Shown here: one piece after another, positions 44,576-52,795 of the stretch
How the letters are laid out: each line of letters begins with the position of its first letter
Numbering within the stretch: position 1 is the first letter of the stretch
Made by a program: the position numbers and the translations under genes
Notes under the pieces: generated by a model
Databases searched by the model: none
What the model was told of the DNA's origin: nothing
Seen by the model: the letters and a program-made list of their open reading frames with translations, nothing else
DNA from: Exiguobacterium sp. Helios
GTDB lineage: Bacteria > Bacillota > Bacilli > Exiguobacteriales > Exiguobacteriaceae
Assembly: GCF_014524545.1 (NCBI RefSeq)
Contig: NZ_CP053557.1
Span: 2,939,501-3,003,500, forward strand
Length of the DNA stretch: 64,000 nucleotides
Direction of reading: 5' to 3'

Positions 44576-45612
44576 TGATCCCATTCCTTCCGGAAGATTT
44601 TGCGTCCCGTCTCACTGCTCAAGCGAACAGCCTCGATGAGTTGCATCGTCTTGAGGGCATCCGTCAAATCAACCGGTATGTCACCCGTCTTCAGCCCTGC
44701 AGCAAGCGCTTTGTAAAAACCAAGGTAGTTGCCCGAAAGTGTCGCCAACCGCTCGGCCGGATGATCGGCAATCTTCAGATATCCAAAGTCGGCGGTTTCC
44801 TCTTGACCGATTGAGGCATCGACGGCTTGTCCTGACGCAAGGCGCGCTTCCTGCGGATCCATGCCGTATTTAATATAACTTCCGCGTGTGGCGTGCAACT
44901 CAAATCGCGGGGGTGATCCTTGGATAAAGGAATTGGACCGCAAGATGACCCGGCGTTTCCCGTAAAATAACGTGATGTGGAATCCGTCATCCGTCTCCGC
45001 CCCGTCACGCTGGAATAAGACATCTCCGACCACAGCATCCGGTTCACCGAATAAAGCAAGCGCCTGATCAATCAGGTGGGAACCGAGATCAAACAAAATA
45101 CCCGAACCCGGTCCCGGCTTTTCACGCCAACGATCCCGGACGACCGGACGATACCGGTCAAACCGTGATTCGAACAATTGCCAATCCCCGATCTCATTCA
45201 TCTCGATCAATTGTTCCACCGTCAGAAAATCGCCGTCGTACCGCCGGTTTTGATAGACAGCGACACGGACGCCGTGACGCGTCGCGAGACGTTGCAGTTC
45301 TATCGCTTCTTCCATCGTCACGACCGCCGGTTTTTCGAGCAGGACATGTTTTTTAGCTTCGATGGCTTGTTTCGCCATCACAAAATGTAAAGCTGTCGGA
45401 GTCGTGATGATGACAAGTTCCGTCTGTTCATCTTGTAATGCTTCTTCGAGTGTCCCGATTACCTTTGCTTCCGGGAACACGGTTGCCACTTTATCCTTTT
45501 GGCTTGATACGACTTGCCGGACCGTATATTCGGGTAACGATTGGATCAAGGGAGCATGAAACGTTACGGCTGAAAATCCGAATCCGACCAGTGTCGTTTG
45601 AATCGTCGTCAT
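44572..45612 (-). CDS. Gfo/Idh/MocA-family oxidoreductase
   Basis: 346-aa NAD(P)-dependent sugar or inositol-type dehydrogenase: Rossmann motif LVGFGFSAVTFHAP, then EKPAV (catalytic Lys of the EKP motif) and the C-terminal beta-sheet domain with GILFDLGSHLIDQAL. ATG 45612 overlaps the DeoR stop (ATGA). The DeoR regulator upstream suggests a sugar-phosphate inducer. Confidence 0.9.
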   Translation of the reverse strand: MTTIQTTLVGFGFSAVTFHAPLIQSLPEYTVRQVVSSQKDKVATVFPEAKVIGTLEEALQDEQTELVIITTPTALHFVMAKQAIEAKKHVLLEKPAVVTMEEAIELQRLATRHGVRVAVYQNRRYDGDFLTVEQLIEMNEIGDWQLFESRFDRYRPVVRDRWREKPGPGSGILFDLGSHLIDQALALFGEPDAVVGDVLFQRDGAETDDGFHITLFYGKRRVILRSNSFIQGSPPRFELHATRGSYIKYGMDPQEARLASGQAVDASIGQEETADFGYLKIADHPAERLATLSGNYLGFYKALAAGLKTGDIPVDLTDALKTMQLIEAVRLSSETGRKIFRKEWDQ

Positions 45613-46370
45613 GTTTGTTCCTCCTCTGCTATTTCCAGTAAGACATCGGCTTCGTGCAACCAGGCCTGCCACTGTTCAGGCGGTCGTTCATCCGTAATCA
45701 GGACATCGATGTGGTCAAGATCACAGACCTTGTGCAGAAATCGTTTCTCGAACTTCGTATGATCCGCCAGTACAATAATTTCCGCACCACTCCGGATCAT
45801 CGCCTTTTTCACGATTGCTTCTTCCAGGTTTTCAGCGAATATCCCTTGTTCCGTCAGCCCACATGCACCAAGAAACACACAATCGACCTGATAGTTCAAA
45901 ATATCATCCGCCGTTTTAATACCGACGAGACTGCGTGCATGCCGGTCCAACTTCCCTCCGGCCACATACAAATCGATTTCCGGACGGGCTTCGAGTTGTT
46001 CGACGATCGCCAGTGCATTCGTAATGATTTGGAGTGGTTCTGCCGGCAGATGAACCGTCATCCGGGCAACGGTCGATGCCGCATCAAGAATGATTTTTTG
46101 CTGCGGTTGAATATACTGAACAGCACGTTTGGCAATCCGATTTTTTTCCGGCTGTTCGGTCCGCCGGTCGTACTGAACGGTCGTGTTCGTCCCGACACGG
46201 ATCAAACCGTTTTTGACTCGGATGATTTTTCCTTCCCGCTCCAGTTGAATCAAATCACGTCGGGCCGTATCACGCGAAATGCGGTACGCCTCCATCAACT
46301 GATCGAGTGAAATTTCAGGTGCCGTCTTGATCCATTCCCGCATTTGTTGAAGTCGATCCTGTTGCGCCAT
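45609..46370 (-). CDS. DeoR-family transcriptional regulator
   Basis: 253 aa. N-terminal helix-turn-helix (residues 5-55, ISLDQLMEAYRISRDTARRDLIQLEREGKI) and a DeoRC sensor domain with the phosphosugar-binding pattern ILDAASTVARM and DCVFLGACGLTEQGI. ATG 46370 has GGGAGGA 8 nt upstream. First gene of a three-gene operon with the oxidoreductase and UPF0303 genes; presumably their regulator. Confidence 0.9.
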   Translation of the reverse strand: MAQQDRLQQMREWIKTAPEISLDQLMEAYRISRDTARRDLIQLEREGKIIRVKNGLIRVGTNTTVQYDRRTEQPEKNRIAKRAVQYIQPQQKIILDAASTVARMTVHLPAEPLQIITNALAIVEQLEARPEIDLYVAGGKLDRHARSLVGIKTADDILNYQVDCVFLGACGLTEQGIFAENLEEAIVKKAMIRSGAEIIVLADHTKFEKRFLHKVCDLDHIDVLITDERPPEQWQAWLHEADVLLEIAEEEQT

Positions 46371-46398
46371 GTTGCCTGTCCTCCCGTTCTTTTTCTTT

Positions 46399-46427
46399 AT
46401 TTTAAGTTTTTTGATTAAAATATGCAA
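46399..46427 (-). promoter_or_regulatory. Promoter of the DeoR operon
   Basis: Minus strand TTGCAT, 17-bp spacer, TAAAAT; 29 bp upstream of the start codon. Confidence 0.55.
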
Positions 46428-46501
46428 TTTTAACGTAAAATAACTTCAGTGAATTCGGGTAAAGAACGGTATAACCAGGAATTCAAGAGGAGGAATGACA
46501 C

Positions 46502-47341
46502 ATGCGTACGATTTTCATCACCGGTGCCTCGTCCGGGATTGGTTTCGCGACGGCGACACGTTTTGCTGAAGAAGGATGGACGGTGTATGCCGGTACACGT
46601 GAACTGACACCAGCACTGGAACAAGCCGCCTTACCGCATCTGCATTTTCTTGAAGTCGATGTAACTGATCTCGCGAGTCTAAAACAGGCCGTTTCCGTCA
46701 TCGAGCAGGAAGTCGGTCACTTGAATGCTTTATTTTGTAATGCCGGTCAGGGATTGTTACGGGCGCTTGGACAAGCGACGAGTTATGAAATCAATCAATT
46801 GTTCGATATCAACGTGTTTGGGGTCATGCGGACGATTGAATGTTGTCTGCCGCTCCTGAAGGCCGCTCCGAACGGCAGTCACCTATTAGCCACCTCGAGC
46901 ATCAGCGGACTCGTCGGTCAGCCGATGAACGAAATCTATTGTGCCAGCAAGTTTGCACTCGAAGGTTTGTTCGAAAGCCTCGCCACTTACTACAAACCGT
47001 TTTTTTCGATCGACGTCACATTAATTGAACCGGCTGCCGTCGAGACGAACTTCACGGCAAACGTCCTCGATCGTTTGGAGCAGACAGGTGGTCTTCATGA
47101 CGATGATTTCAAACCGATCGTCGAAAGTTATTTACGGACGTACCGCGTCCGACACGCCAAGCGCCAGTCTCCGGAAACGATTGCCGAGTTGATTTTCGAA
47201 CTCGTCCAAGCCGATGAAAAGCCGTTGCGTGTTCGGACGGCACCGGAAGATGAAGCGTTTGTTGCCCATAAAACCGGAAACGATCCGTCCGGTCTTATCG
47301 GGACGATCAAAACCCGGCAGCTGACGCTAAATTTAGACTGA
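46502..47341 (+). CDS. Short-chain dehydrogenase/reductase
   Basis: 279-aa NAD(P)-dependent SDR: cofactor motif TGASSGIGFATA, NAG in CNAGQG, catalytic Ser in ATSSISGLVGQ and YCASK (YxxxK). The C-terminus is longer than classic SDRs. AGGAGG lies 8 nt before the ATG. Not part of the DeoR operon, which is divergent. The frame of a GGDEF remnant opens right after its stop. Confidence 0.9.
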   Translation: MRTIFITGASSGIGFATATRFAEEGWTVYAGTRELTPALEQAALPHLHFLEVDVTDLASLKQAVSVIEQEVGHLNALFCNAGQGLLRALGQATSYEINQLFDINVFGVMRTIECCLPLLKAAPNGSHLLATSSISGLVGQPMNEIYCASKFALEGLFESLATYYKPFFSIDVTLIEPAAVETNFTANVLDRLEQTGGLHDDDFKPIVESYLRTYRVRHAKRQSPETIAELIFELVQADEKPLRVRTAPEDEAFVAHKTGNDPSGLIGTIKTRQLTLNLD

Positions 47342-47342
47342 T

Positions 47343-47750
47343 TCCCCTTTTCTTCAAAATAAATCAGATTCGTCCTTTTCTTCTTTTTATGAACGGACCG
47401 GGCAAGCGATTCTCAAACAAGACAGTATCATGGTCGTCGTCGTTGACCTGGATGGTTGCAAAGGCATCAATGATACGTACGACCATCAAATCGGCGATGC
47501 CTTTTTGATTCACTTAACCCGGTTGCTCGAACAGACCGTTGAACCACTCGGTTTCGCTGCCCGCGTCGGCGGCGATGAATTCTTTTTGCTACTGCAGAAT
47601 CAAACACCGGACCATGGCATTAGTTTGGATACACTGATTCATCATGCCGATCAGGCCATGTATCATATCAAATACAATGGTAAAAACGGATACCGGATTC
47701 ATGATACACTCTATTCGGTCCAGCGACCGTCCGAAGGAGGTACACGATGA
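47343..47750 (+). pseudogene. GGDEF domain remnant, 5'-truncated and internally deleted
   Basis: In one frame: SFYERTGQAILKQDSIMVVVVDLDGCKGINDTYDHQIGDAFL, then FAARVGGDEFFLLLQNQ, then LIHHADQAMYHIKYNGKNGYRIHD. The N-terminal start and the usual 50-60 residues between GGDEF and the LLxxADxALYxAK motif are missing. There is no start codon with a ribosome site before ATG 47430, although the frame is open back into the SDR gene. Enzyme activity is unlikely even though the GGDEF motif itself is kept. It overlaps the start of the channel gene. Confidence 0.8.
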
Positions 47751-48073
47751 TTTCGATGCTTGCGATTTTTTCACGGTTATTCAAAGGATTACGCCATGCT
47801 TTCCAGTTATCATATTTCCGTGGTCTATTGATCCTTTGTCTGTTGACATTGCTGTCCGGAACGATTTTTTACAGCACTCAGGAAAATTTAACCGTCGTCG
47901 ACGCACTTTATTTTTGTATCACGACGCTTAGTACGGTCGGGCATCCGACGTTTGCTCCTGTCACGACACTCGGGAAAGTCTTTACGATGGCTTATATTAC
48001 AATCGGATGTGGTTTATTCCTTACGTTGATTGCCACACTCGCCTATGTCTTAATCAAGGAACAGGAAGACTGA
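47747..48073 (+). CDS. Two-helix ion-channel-like protein with altered filter
   Basis: 108 aa with two membrane helices (about 20-42 and 78-103) flanking a pore loop, the plan of KcsA-type ion channels. The loop reads CITTLSTVGHPTFAP, so the potassium filter TVGYG is TVGHP. AAGGAGG lies 7 nt before the ATG. Whether it conducts potassium, another ion, or anything is unclear. Confidence 0.75.
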   Translation: MISMLAIFSRLFKGLRHAFQLSYFRGLLILCLLTLLSGTIFYSTQENLTVVDALYFCITTLSTVGHPTFAPVTTLGKVFTMAYITIGCGLFLTLIATLAYVLIKEQED

Positions 48074-48087
48074 AAGGAGATGTCGGG

Positions 48088-48720
48088 ATGCGGCAAGCAG
48101 CCATTCAAAATAACTTCGATTGGTGTCGCCTGATTTGTGAACTGAACGGATGTACCGTCACGGAAACACTCGACAGTTGGAAAGCGACAGGTAACGTCCC
48201 GCCGCTCTATCCGGAAATGATGGTCCGGGCGCATCAACAGCAGCTCGATCTGACTGGCGTCATGAGTATCAAGGACTGTACCGCCAGCTATGATTTTTCA
48301 CTTGCGGGACTGACGCATCTGTTCACAGCGGAATGGATCGTCCGTCCGCCGATTCTCGACCGGCGCGCACTGCCGGCAGACTGGACCGTCGTGACGACTT
48401 CCGAGGACGCGGCACGTTTCTTCGCCCTCATCGAAACGCATGACTTGCCGGATACGTTATTCGAACGAACAGATGTCCGGCTCTTCTTTTCTGATGCCCA
48501 ACAGGCCGGTTTCATCGCCTATTCCAACGGTCAAACGACCGGACTGTCGCATCTGACATCCGACTATCTCGATGAACGGTTGTGGGATGACATCATTCGT
48601 CTCAGTTCCGCTCACTTTCCGGGACAACACCTCGTCGGCTATGAGTATGGCGACCAATTGATTACGGCACTTGAAGCCGGGTTTGATGATATCGGTCCAC
48701 TCGCCGTCTGGATGCGTTGA
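48088..48720 (+). CDS. Protein of unknown function
   Basis: 210 aa from ATG 48088, with AAAGGAG 8 nt upstream; the frame extends further upstream without support. An alpha/beta protein with no signal peptide, membrane helix or motif I can name; contains CRLICELNGC, DYSFAGLTHL-like text (YDFSLAGLTHLF) and a C-terminal segment YGDQLITALEAGFDDIGPLAVWMR reminiscent of GNAT-type proteins, but the acetyl-CoA motif is not evident. It directly follows the channel gene. Confidence 0.6.
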   Translation: MRQAAIQNNFDWCRLICELNGCTVTETLDSWKATGNVPPLYPEMMVRAHQQQLDLTGVMSIKDCTASYDFSLAGLTHLFTAEWIVRPPILDRRALPADWTVVTTSEDAARFFALIETHDLPDTLFERTDVRLFFSDAQQAGFIAYSNGQTTGLSHLTSDYLDERLWDDIIRLSSAHFPGQHLVGYEYGDQLITALEAGFDDIGPLAVWMR

Positions 48721-48773
48721 ACATGTTCTTTTACTCACGTCCTATTTTTAGGATGTTATGCTATAGGGAAAAG

Positions 48774-48826
48774 AAAGGAGGTGAAGGCTAACCACATATT
48801 CCATATGTCCGTTAGCTGATATACCT
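48774..48826 (+). promoter_or_regulatory. Hairpin between ribosome site and start codon of the glycosyltransferase gene
   Basis: AAAGGAGGTG (48774-48783) is 43 nt from ATG 48827. In between lies GCTAAC (48787-48792) pairing with GTTAGC (48811-48816), with ACATAT/ATATGT inside it and a TCC loop. If folded, the effective gap shrinks to about 13 nt. Confidence 0.6.
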
Positions 48827-50395
48827 ATGAAAAGAACTACTTTTTTCACATTGAATACACTGGGAACCAAACGCGGCGGTCTCGTCAAAGCCGTCATCAA
48901 GCGGGCGAATACGATTGCGGCTGCCGAACCGGACCGCTCAGTCCACCTCCTGACGATTGGATTGCAGACACAAATCGACAGCATCCGAGAAGAGATGATA
49001 CAGCTTGACCTTCTAAATCCGAATGTCCAGGTCACGAACCTGATCCATACATTAGGACAGCAGAAGGCAAACGAAAAGCAGACGAAAACTCGTCTCTTGA
49101 AACAACTGAACCGGCAATTCGTCGTCTTTGATGACGCCAGCCGGACAGAAAACGACTCCTATCGTGTTTTCGACAACGGAGTGTACGTTCAGTATCTTCG
49201 TTTTGATGCGATGGATCGCCTTCTTTTCATTGATTACTTCTCAGAGACACGTCATCGTCTGAAACGGGAAGAATATTTGGAAAACGGACAACTGTTCCAA
49301 ATCATTCATTATTCCACGACGACGAACAAACCTGTCTCACGCCAGTTTCTTCACGGTAACGGTACCTGTTATTTAACGCTTTGGCACAAGATGAATTCCG
49401 TGGACTGGAGTCATCTGTTCTATTTCGGAAAAAACGAACAGCTCCAATTCAATGACCCTGCTGCTTTTTATACCTTTGCGCTCAATCGTTTGTTGGGGCA
49501 ATATCCGGCCGTCATGCTGTCGTCCGAATTCCGGGACCGTCTGCCGAACTTACCGAAACAGAATTTAGATGCCGTCGTGCTTAACGTCAATCATCCAAAC
49601 ATCCGAAAAGTTGCGTTTGGACACAGTAACCACTTTGTCTCACCTTTTGATGAAACCGCCACAGTCAGTGGTGTCTGGAATACTTTGTTCAAACGGATTG
49701 ATGAGTGGAGTGCTGTCATTACAGCGACATCCCGACAGGCCGACCATATGAAACAGCAGTTTGGTCACGCGTCCCTGTTCCATTCCATCCCTCATGCGTT
49801 TACGAACACAGCCTCGGGCGAACTTGTTGATCCCGTCAATCCGAATCGGTTTGTCGTCGTATCACGGATTCAAGTCAAAAAAGATGTCGCAGAAAGCGTT
49901 CGAGCGATGCGCCGGATCGTCGATCACAATCCAAACGCTTTCCTTGATTTTTATGGGTTTGGTTATAACGACCAACTCGAAAAAGATCTTTTGGCATTAA
50001 TCAAGGAATTGGCTTTGACCGATCACATCCATTTCAAAGGATTCGTCACTGATATGCGGGAAGCGTATGCCGGTGCCGTCGCCACACTCTTCACTTCACA
50101 ATCCGAAGGGTTTGGGATGGCAATTCTTGAGAGCATGAGCTATGGTATCCCGGTCATTGCTTACGATATTTGTTACGGTCCGGCGGAAATCATCGAGGAC
50201 CGGGTGACGGGACGTCTCATTCCTAAACGAGATACGGCCAAGTTCGCCGAAGCCGCAATCGACTTGATGACACATCCCGATGCCCGACAACTGATGGGAT
50301 CACGTGCCGCTAAAGCACTTGAACCGTTCTCGGATCAACACTATGAAACGCGTTGGGTGAACTTGTTAGAGACACTTGATGCCCAGACCGACTGA
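48827..50395 (+). CDS. Family 4 glycosyltransferase, TagE/TarM-like
   Basis: A 522-aa retaining glycosyltransferase, likely acting on teichoic acid or another glycopolymer. The N-terminal ~300 residues match the DUF1975/TagE-type region, and the C-terminal GT4 half shows NRFVVVSRIQVKKDV, LDFYGFGYN, FKGFVTDMREAY and the donor-binding ExxxxxxxE of SEGFGMAILESMSYGIPVIAYD. No transmembrane segment. Start ATG 48827 has the hairpin-spaced ribosome site described separately. Monocistronic. Confidence 0.86.
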   Translation: MKRTTFFTLNTLGTKRGGLVKAVIKRANTIAAAEPDRSVHLLTIGLQTQIDSIREEMIQLDLLNPNVQVTNLIHTLGQQKANEKQTKTRLLKQLNRQFVVFDDASRTENDSYRVFDNGVYVQYLRFDAMDRLLFIDYFSETRHRLKREEYLENGQLFQIIHYSTTTNKPVSRQFLHGNGTCYLTLWHKMNSVDWSHLFYFGKNEQLQFNDPAAFYTFALNRLLGQYPAVMLSSEFRDRLPNLPKQNLDAVVLNVNHPNIRKVAFGHSNHFVSPFDETATVSGVWNTLFKRIDEWSAVITATSRQADHMKQQFGHASLFHSIPHAFTNTASGELVDPVNPNRFVVVSRIQVKKDVAESVRAMRRIVDHNPNAFLDFYGFGYNDQLEKDLLALIKELALTDHIHFKGFVTDMREAYAGAVATLFTSQSEGFGMAILESMSYGIPVIAYDICYGPAEIIEDRVTGRLIPKRDTAKFAEAAIDLMTHPDARQLMGSRAAKALEPFSDQHYETRWVNLLETLDAQTD

Positions 50396-50402
50396 TTTCC
50401 AG

Positions 50403-50465
50403 TCGATAAAAAAAGTATCGTTCTGCCGAATCTGTTGAGATCCGGCGAAACGATACTTTTTTTGT
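50403..50465. terminator. Bidirectional terminator between glycosyltransferase gene and mgtE
   Basis: AAAAAAGTATCGTT...AACGATACTTTTTT stem with a second inner CCG pairing and T run on both strands. Confidence 0.88.
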
Positions 50466-50466
50466 G

Positions 50467-51819
50467 TTACATCAAACGGCTGATAAAGGCTGTCGCAATC
50501 CCGAAATAGACGAGCAACGACAGGATATCGTTCAGCGTCGTGATGAGCGGACCGGATGCAATCGCCGGGTCGATGTTCAGACGATGCAAAATCAACGGGA
50601 TGATCGTTCCGGCCAATGTCCCGAAAATCAACGTGATAATCAGTGAACTGCCGACGACGAGACCAAGAATCGGATCCCCTTGCCAGACATAGGCGATGAT
50701 GGCAATCAAGATTCCACATGTCACACCGATGATCAGACCGACACGTAACTCCCGGAGAATCAGCCGGGTGACGACTTTTTTGTCGACTTCACGCGTAATC
50801 AAACCACGAACGACGACAGCGAGCGACTGCGTCCCGGTATTTCCGGTCATCCCGGCAATCATCGGCATGAAGAATGCCAACGCGACGACTTTTGACAAGG
50901 TTTCCTCAAACTGGCTGATGATTGATCCGGAAACCAGTCCAATGAATAATAACAAAATCAACCACGGCAGACGCCGGGTCGCGGCCACCCAGGGCTTCGT
51001 ATCAAAATCAATCGATTTACCGGACGCGGATAACTTCTCGATGTCTTCGTTGGCTTCTTCCCGTAAGACGTCGAGGGCATCATCGACCGTAATCAATCCG
51101 ACGAGGACGTCCCCTTCGACGACCGGCAACGAAACTAAGTCGTAGCGTTCAAACATTTTCGCGACATCTTCCTGATCGGTCTCGGACGAGACGCTGATCA
51201 CTTTTCGGTCCATGACGTCCGCAATCCGCTCGTCGTTACTCGCGAGAATCAAATCACGGTATGAGATGACGCCGACGAGCTGACTCAGCTGATTGACGAC
51301 ATAGACGTAATTGATTGTCTCCGAGTATTCGATATAGTCCCGCATCTTCTCGATCGTCTCGCCAATCGTCGACTCCTCCGTTACCCAGATGAACCGGTTC
51401 GTCATCAGGCGGCCTGCTGTCTCTGCCGGGTACGTCAATAAATTGCGGACGACAAGTGCCTCATCCTGACGCATGCCGGACAACAACCGGTCGACTTCTT
51501 CTTTTGGTAATTCTTCCAGTATGTCCGCCAAATCATCATTTTCCATCAAGTCCATCACATGACCGGCATGCTCGACATCAAGGCGTCGTAACACCTCGAG
51601 TTGCTGTTCAAGTTCAAGTTCCTCGATGACGTCTGCCAAACGCTCATGATCGAGATAACGGAGGAGCCGTTCTTGCTCCGTCGCACCGAGCTCACCATAC
51701 CAGTTCGCTAAATCGTATGGATAGACTTCTTCAATCACTTGCTGCGCATCTTCACGCCGCTCTTTTACCAATGCCTCAAGTAAAAGCAACTTCCATTGTT
51801 GTTCCTCTGACTGACTCAT
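50467..51819 (-). CDS. mgtE: Magnesium transporter MgtE
   Basis: 450-aa Mg2+ channel gated by cytoplasmic Mg2+. MgtE N domain (about 20-130), two CBS domains (about 140-255) and five transmembrane helices (from about 280) with the SGNTGTQSLAVVVRG-like region, which here reads MTGNTGTQSLAVVVRG. No M-box riboswitch is seen in the 235 bp upstream. Ribosome site GGGGGTGAGAGG before the ATG. Confidence 0.94.
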   Translation of the reverse strand: MSQSEEQQWKLLLLEALVKERREDAQQVIEEVYPYDLANWYGELGATEQERLLRYLDHERLADVIEELELEQQLEVLRRLDVEHAGHVMDLMENDDLADILEELPKEEVDRLLSGMRQDEALVVRNLLTYPAETAGRLMTNRFIWVTEESTIGETIEKMRDYIEYSETINYVYVVNQLSQLVGVISYRDLILASNDERIADVMDRKVISVSSETDQEDVAKMFERYDLVSLPVVEGDVLVGLITVDDALDVLREEANEDIEKLSASGKSIDFDTKPWVAATRRLPWLILLLFIGLVSGSIISQFEETLSKVVALAFFMPMIAGMTGNTGTQSLAVVVRGLITREVDKKVVTRLILRELRVGLIIGVTCGILIAIIAYVWQGDPILGLVVGSSLIITLIFGTLAGTIIPLILHRLNIDPAIASGPLITTLNDILSLLVYFGIATAFISRLM

Positions 51820-51890
51820 CCTCTCACCCCCGCGTTTTTCTCCTCTTCCATCTTAGCACGATGTTTTCAAAAGCACTTCTACGAAAGCAG

Positions 51891-51919
51891 TTGACATTTA
51901 TTTCGTCTCACCTTAAAAT
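51891..51919 (+). promoter_or_regulatory. Promoter of the mntABC-like operon
   Basis: TTGACA (51891-51896), 17-bp spacer, TAAAAT (51914-51919); about 135 bp before the first gene. Confidence 0.75.
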
Positions 51920-51933
51920 TTGCCTAAAGGAAA
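51919..51933. promoter_or_regulatory. MntR box 1
   Basis: TTTGCCTAAAGGAAA matches the MntR operator of Bacillus (TTTGCCTTAAGGAAAC) at all but one position and overlaps the -10 and start of transcription. Confidence 0.8.
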
Positions 51934-51992
51934 AATTATTAGTTCGTAGAACAATATATGCGATAAGGCAATCTCTTTTTTTAGACTTTTTC

Positions 51993-52007
51993 TTTCCCTA
52001 AGGAAAC
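51993..52007. promoter_or_regulatory. MntR box 2
   Basis: TTTCCCTAAGGAAAC, a palindromic near-match of the same operator in the leader, 74 bp after box 1. Confidence 0.65.
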
Positions 52008-52054
52008 ATTTTTTTTCACACTAAAATTCAAGCAGTTGAAAGGAGTGTCTTCAC

Positions 52055-52795
52055 ATGTACGCAATAGAAGTAGAACAATTAAACGTTTCGTATTTCGAAA
52101 ACATCGCCTTAGAAAAAGTGTCGGTTCGCTTCACGCCGGGTCAACTCATTGGAATCATCGGTCCGAATGGTGCCGGGAAATCAACCTTCATCAAAGCAAT
52201 CATGGGCTTGATTCCGGCAGAAGCAACTACGATCCGTTTGCTTGGTCAATCGATGAAAGAGGCTCGGACGCAGGTCGCTTATGTCCCGCAACGCAGTGCG
52301 ATCGATTGGGATTTTCCGATCCGCGTCATCGATGCCGTTCTGATCGGCTGTTTTCCACAACTTGGTCTATTCAAGCGTCCGACGAAGCACCATCGGATGC
52401 ATGCCCGCTCCTGCCTCGAACGGGTCGGGATGCTCGATTACGCTGACCGTCAAATCGGGGAACTGTCCGGCGGTCAACAACAACGTGTCTTTTTGGCCCG
52501 TGCCTTAGCGCAGGAAGCCCACCTGTTATTGCTCGACGAACCGTTCGTCGGCGTTGATGCCGGCAGTGAAGGAGTCATCATCGACTTGTTACGCACGTTG
52601 CGTGAGGAAGGAAAGACAATCATCGTCGTCCACCACGACTTAAGTAAGGCGGCCGATTACTTTGATACACTGTTACTCCTCAATCGACGGGTCATTTCAG
52701 TAGGTCCGCCAACCGATGTCCTGCAGCCGCATATCATCGAAGGCGCATACGGCAATCCGCTTGCCTTCCTTCAGAAAGTGGAGGTTTCGTCATGA
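52055..52795 (+). CDS. mntB: Manganese ABC transporter ATP-binding protein
   Basis: 246-aa ATPase of the metal uptake (ZnuC/MntB) family: Walker A GPNGAGKST, signature LSGGQQQRVFLARALAQ, Walker B LLLLDEPFVGVD, and switch His in VVHHDLSKA. AAAGGAG lies 10 nt before the ATG. First gene of a three-gene operon whose promoter carries MntR boxes, so manganese import is the best assignment. Confidence 0.9.
   Translation: MYAIEVEQLNVSYFENIALEKVSVRFTPGQLIGIIGPNGAGKSTFIKAIMGLIPAEATTIRLLGQSMKEARTQVAYVPQRSAIDWDFPIRVIDAVLIGCFPQLGLFKRPTKHHRMHARSCLERVGMLDYADRQIGELSGGQQQRVFLARALAQEAHLLLLDEPFVGVDAGSEGVIIDLLRTLREEGKTIIVVHHDLSKAADYFDTLLLLNRRVISVGPPTDVLQPHIIEGAYGNPLAFLQKVEVSS

Noticed and set aside
48781-48819. 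12-codon leader peptide (GTG to TGA) before the glycosyltransferase
   Set aside because: The GTG touches the Shine-Dalgarno site with no spacing; the hairpin explanation fits better.
51820-51890. M-box magnesium riboswitch before mgtE
   Set aside because: The leader upstream of mgtE is short and none of the conserved M-box blocks is present.
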